NCBI GenBank assembly: GCA_007123985.1
Contig: SLGA01000219.1
Coordinates: 1 to 18,970 of the forward strand
From: Balneolaceae bacterium
GTDB taxonomy: Bacteria > Bacteroidota > Rhodothermia > Balneolales > Balneolaceae
Direction: 5' to 3'
DNA length: 18,970 nt
Shown: in pieces, positions 16,653 to 18,970 of the stretch
Layout of the letters: every line of letters begins with the position of its first letter
Position numbering within the stretch: the stretch's first letter is position 1
Notes under the pieces: generated by a model
Told to the model about the DNA's origin: nothing
Databases searched by the model: none
The model's input: only the letters and a program-made list of their open reading frames with translations
Position numbers and translations under genes: made by a program

Positions 16653-16665
16653 AGCTGTAAACAAA
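16653..16665 (+). repeat. 13-base motif shared with the obg upstream region (copy 2)
   Basis: AGCTGTAAACAAA, identical to 10069-10081. Here it is 24 bases before the serS ATG, where it could overlap a core promoter or the leader. Confidence 0.35.
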
Positions 16666-16688
16666 AATTTTTGAGATCAGAAAAATCT

Positions 16689-17957
16689 ATGCTCGATATT
16701 ACTTTTATTCGCGAAAATGTTGCTCTTGTGAAGCAGGGAATGCTCAACAAGGGAGAGAAAAATACCGATGTTGTTGATCTTGTACTTCAAAGAGACGAAG
16801 AGTGGCGGGGTGTGGTAACTCAGCTCGACAGGCTGCGCGCTGAAGGAAATAAAAAAGCAAAGCAGATTGGTGAGTTGATGGGGCAGGGGAGAAAAGAGGA
16901 AGCCCAAAAACTGATTAAAGAAACTGGTGATAACAAGAAAGAAGTAAAAGAGCTTGAAAACCGGCTTACAACACTGCAGGAGGATCGAGATAATTTGCTC
17001 TATCAAATTCCGAATGTTCCGGATGAAAGTGTTCCTGTTGGCCATTCAGAAGATGACAATAAAATTTTTAAAACCTGGGGCGAACCTGCAAAAGCAGAAT
17101 GGATGCAGCCTCACTGGGATCTCGCCGGCGAAAAACAATGGATCGATTTTGACCGCGGCTCAAAAGTATCGGGTGCCGGTTTCCCGTTTTATGTGGGGCA
17201 GATGGCGAGGCTTCAGCGGGCACTTATTAATTTTTTTCTGAACGAAGCTGTTACACATGGCTACACAGAGATTCAGCCCCCCTATTTTGTGAACGAAGAT
17301 TCTGCTCGCGGTACTGGTCAGATTCCCGATAAAGAGGATATGATGTACACCATTCCGCGCGATGGCTTTTTTGCAATCCCCACAGCCGAAGTTCCTGTCA
17401 CAAATTTTCATCGGGACGAAATCCTTTCGATGGATGAATTGCCGATCTACTACGCCGCTTACACCCCTTGCTGGCGTCGGGAAGCGGGAAGCTACGGTAA
17501 GGATGTTCGAGGACTGAACCGGCTCCACCAGTTTGATAAGGTGGAGTTGGTGAAATTTGTTCATCCTGATAACTCCGATAATGAGCTGGAAACTCTTCGC
17601 GAGTATGCTGAATCACTACTCGAAAAGCTGCATTTGCCATACCGAACCCTGTTGATGTGTACCGGTGATATGGGCTTTACCCAGACCAAAAAATATGACC
17701 TGGAAGTATGGAGCCCCGGCCAGCAGAGATGGTTAGAAGTGAGTTCCTGCTCCAACTTCGGCTCATTCCAGGCTCGACGGATGCAGCTGCGGTTTAAAAA
17801 TGAGAAGGGCAAAACCGAAATGGTTCACACGCTTAATGGCAGCGGACTCGCACTTCCTCGTATTGTAGCTTCCATTTTGGAAACCTACCAGACAGAAAAT
17901 GGAGATGTGAATGTACCTGATGTGCTTAAGCCGTTCATGAATATGGATAAACTATAA
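16689..17957 (+). CDS. serS: Seryl-tRNA synthetase
   Basis: The ATG at 16689 gives 422 residues starting MLDITFIREN, the usual SerRS N-terminus; a TTG at 16671 would add six unconserved residues. The enzyme charges tRNA-Ser (and tRNA-Sec where present) with serine in the cytoplasm. An N-terminal antiparallel coiled-coil arm that grips the tRNA long variable arm covers about 28-105. The class II core follows with TAEVP (232-236), motif 2 around CWRREAGSYGKDVRGLNRLHQF (261-282), KYDLEVW (335-341), SSCSNFGSFQARRM (352-365) and motif 3 LNGSGLALPR (382-391). Length is typical. It is divergent from the Lrp-type regulator. A hairpin overlaps its stop codon. Confidence 0.96.
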   Translation: MLDITFIRENVALVKQGMLNKGEKNTDVVDLVLQRDEEWRGVVTQLDRLRAEGNKKAKQIGELMGQGRKEEAQKLIKETGDNKKEVKELENRLTTLQEDRDNLLYQIPNVPDESVPVGHSEDDNKIFKTWGEPAKAEWMQPHWDLAGEKQWIDFDRGSKVSGAGFPFYVGQMARLQRALINFFLNEAVTHGYTEIQPPYFVNEDSARGTGQIPDKEDMMYTIPRDGFFAIPTAEVPVTNFHRDEILSMDELPIYYAAYTPCWRREAGSYGKDVRGLNRLHQFDKVELVKFVHPDNSDNELETLREYAESLLEKLHLPYRTLLMCTGDMGFTQTKKYDLEVWSPGQQRWLEVSSCSNFGSFQARRMQLRFKNEKGKTEMVHTLNGSGLALPRIVASILETYQTENGDVNVPDVLKPFMNMDKL

Positions 17958-17970
17958 TCCCATATTCATG
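17936..17970 (+). repeat. 11-base inverted repeat spanning the serS stop
   Basis: CATGAATATGG (17936-17946) and CCATATTCATG (17960-17970) are perfect reverse complements around a 13-base loop that contains the TAA stop. No T run follows, so it is a poor intrinsic terminator; it could protect the mRNA 3' end or slow polymerase. Confidence 0.45.
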
Positions 17971-18041
17971 GCAGGTTTGATTATCATTAATCAAGCGAAA
18001 TTATCGGAAATAAGAGTCAATATCGATCGGTTCTGTATCAC

Positions 18042-18521
18042 TTGTTAAATGCAGTGATTGCGATTTTTATGATTCTTTATTTGCTTCATGCAGATGCTGC
18101 CACCTTTTCTGAGTCTGTTGCACTTTTCACGGTAATCACGGTTGCCTTATTTACGATTTTTAGTTTTAAATCTGGTAAAGAGGATCATCAGGTATCTAAG
18201 CTTAACTTGATATTTGTGTTGACAGGCGGGACAATCGCTACAGCTGTTTTTTGGCTTCGAGCATGGTTACACCTACCCGGTGGACTTTACGTAGAACTTT
18301 TCTTTAACCTGTTTTTGTATGCTTTTTGGTGGCCTGGAGTTCTGTATGGTTTGTTAATCCGCCATCCGGGTGAGGGCTGGATGCCATCCTCAAAAAAATG
18401 CTTCTTCCAGTATTGCGGAGCAGGATTTATTGCCGGCCTGATTGGGTTTATTACAGCCTATTACCTATTTGAAAATCATCCGGATTTCATCTCAGCAGTT
18501 GAAGTATTATCGGGAGGATAG
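18042..18521 (+). CDS. Small unrecognised membrane protein
   Basis: I do not recognise this protein of up to 159 residues. The start is uncertain: TTG at 18042, GTG at 18054 or ATG at 18069 all keep the first membrane segment largely intact. Hydrophobic segments lie at about 3-19, 24-42, 54-72, 80-106 and 126-144 (TTG numbering), giving four or five membrane helices with short basic loops (FKSGKEDHQVSK, SSKKC). Two tryptophan-rich stretches (FWLRAWLHLPGG, FWWPGVLYG) stand out. It begins 84 bases after the serS stop and converges with the dihydrouridine synthase gene with nine bases between stops. Function unknown. Confidence 0.6.
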   Translation: MLNAVIAIFMILYLLHADAATFSESVALFTVITVALFTIFSFKSGKEDHQVSKLNLIFVLTGGTIATAVFWLRAWLHLPGGLYVELFFNLFLYAFWWPGVLYGLLIRHPGEGWMPSSKKCFFQYCGAGFIAGLIGFITAYYLFENHPDFISAVEVLSGG

Positions 18522-18530
18522 AGTCAAAAT

Positions 18531-18970
18531 TCAGGCTACAGCGAATAACTCTTCCTCTTTGAAATTGAGAAGCTTTTCAAGTACTGGAGCCATCTCTTTT
18601 TCGTCCATAATGGAGGCTCGAAGTTTTTTGCCGTTACGGATGCCTTTTAGATACTGACCGTAGTGTTTTTTCATGATGATAACACCATAGCGTTCACCGT
18701 GGTGGGCAACGGAGAGGCGCAACTGTTCGGCGCAGAGTTCTAAGCGTTCGGAGATGGAAGCATCGGGCAGCAGTTCTCCGGTTTCAATGTAGTGGTGGGT
18801 CTGTTCGAAAATCCACGGATTGCCAATAGCACCACGGCCAATCATTACGCCGTCAACGCCGGTTTCATCGAACATTTTTTTTGCAAGCTGCGGTGTGGTA
18901 ACATCCCCGTTACCAATGATGGGAATTTCGAGACCGGGTGTATCTTTTAGTTTTTTGAGCCATTCCCATC
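18531..18970 (-). CDS. tRNA-dihydrouridine synthase, C-terminal part (start outside window)
   Basis: Only the last 145 or so codons are inside the window; the frame is open to the right edge. The visible part begins WEWLKKLKDTPG, then IPIIGNGDV, which matches the FMN-phosphate-binding strand (P-x-I-x-N-G-D) of Dus enzymes. GVDGVMIGRGAIGNPWIF follows, the second phosphate-binding segment. The C-terminal helical tRNA-binding domain contains HYGQYLKGIRNGKKLRASIM, similar to the K-Y-x-x-G...R-x-x-I pattern of DusB-like proteins. These FMN enzymes reduce uridines in the D-loop of tRNA using NADPH. A DusB-type assignment is likely, but the catalytic cysteine region is off the window. Confidence 0.9.
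   Translation of the reverse strand, partial: WEWLKKLKDTPGLEIPIIGNGDVTTPQLAKKMFDETGVDGVMIGRGAIGNPWIFEQTHHYIETGELLPDASISERLELCAEQLRLSVAHHGERYGVIIMKKHYGQYLKGIRNGKKLRASIMDEKEMAPVLEKLLNFKEEELFAVA

Noticed and set aside
16671..16688. Upstream TTG start for serS
   Set aside because: SerRS proteins normally begin M-L-D-x-x-x-I-R, which matches the ATG at 16689.
16475..16688. T-box leader upstream of serS
   Set aside because: The gap is short, has no T-box consensus or terminator/antiterminator pair, and serS is not usually T-box controlled in this kind of organism.
1..18970. Mobile element or genomic island
   Set aside because: No transposase, integrase, phage gene, tRNA-associated repeat or terminal inverted repeat was found; most genes are core housekeeping genes.

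Overview
The window looks like a stretch of chromosome from a member of the Bacteroidota/Balneolota (FCB) side of the bacterial tree. The reasons are the moderately AT-rich coding sequence, mostly weak or absent Shine-Dalgarno sites, a DUF3109 family protein, a short Obg GTPase without a C-terminal extension, a DUF3857-type secreted protein, and an AccD of Bacteroidota style. The phylum is inferred from gene style; no rRNA or other direct taxonomic marker is present. I see no insertion sequence, integrase, CRISPR array, tRNA or rRNA gene. Most of the window is ordinary housekeeping DNA with a less ordinary left end.

Left region (1-5002). A membrane-anchored Ser/Thr protein kinase with a TPR-like sensor or scaffold half reads leftward and runs off the window edge. 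It is missing from a simple ATG-to-stop ORF list because its stop lies outside. Divergent from it, across a 319-base AT-rich gap holding a 19-base palindrome, is a 773-residue surface lipoprotein. This carries five InlB-like beta repeats followed by about nine GLUG beta-helix repeats. A hairpin nested inside a longer inverted repeat follows it.

Central region (5123-14483), all on the plus strand. In order: pyrC (dihydroorotase, pyrimidine synthesis), a secreted DUF3857/transglutaminase-fold protein that contains no cysteine at all, tsaB (tRNA t6A modification), accD (fatty-acid synthesis), obg (ribosome assembly GTPase), dprA (DNA uptake/recombination), a cysteine-rich DUF3109 protein, and rpoN (sigma-54). 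Several junctions overlap or abut (DUF3857/tsaB, obg/dprA, DUF3109/rpoN), so these are probably a few short operons. A weak terminator candidate lies after dprA.

Right region (14489-18970). Convergent with rpoN is a two-gene leftward unit: an Lrp/AsnC regulator followed 12 bases later by an unrecognised 497-residue protein with a large extracytoplasmic domain and about seven membrane segments. The divergent gap then leads to serS (seryl-tRNA synthetase) and a small unrecognised four-helix membrane protein. The C-terminal part of a tRNA-dihydrouridine synthase enters from the right edge on the minus strand.

No single obvious new system is visible. The items most worth a second look are the apparently catalytically dead transglutaminase-fold protein, the regulator-linked orphan membrane protein, the divergent kinase/lipoprotein pair with its palindrome, and the AccD without zinc-ribbon cysteines.
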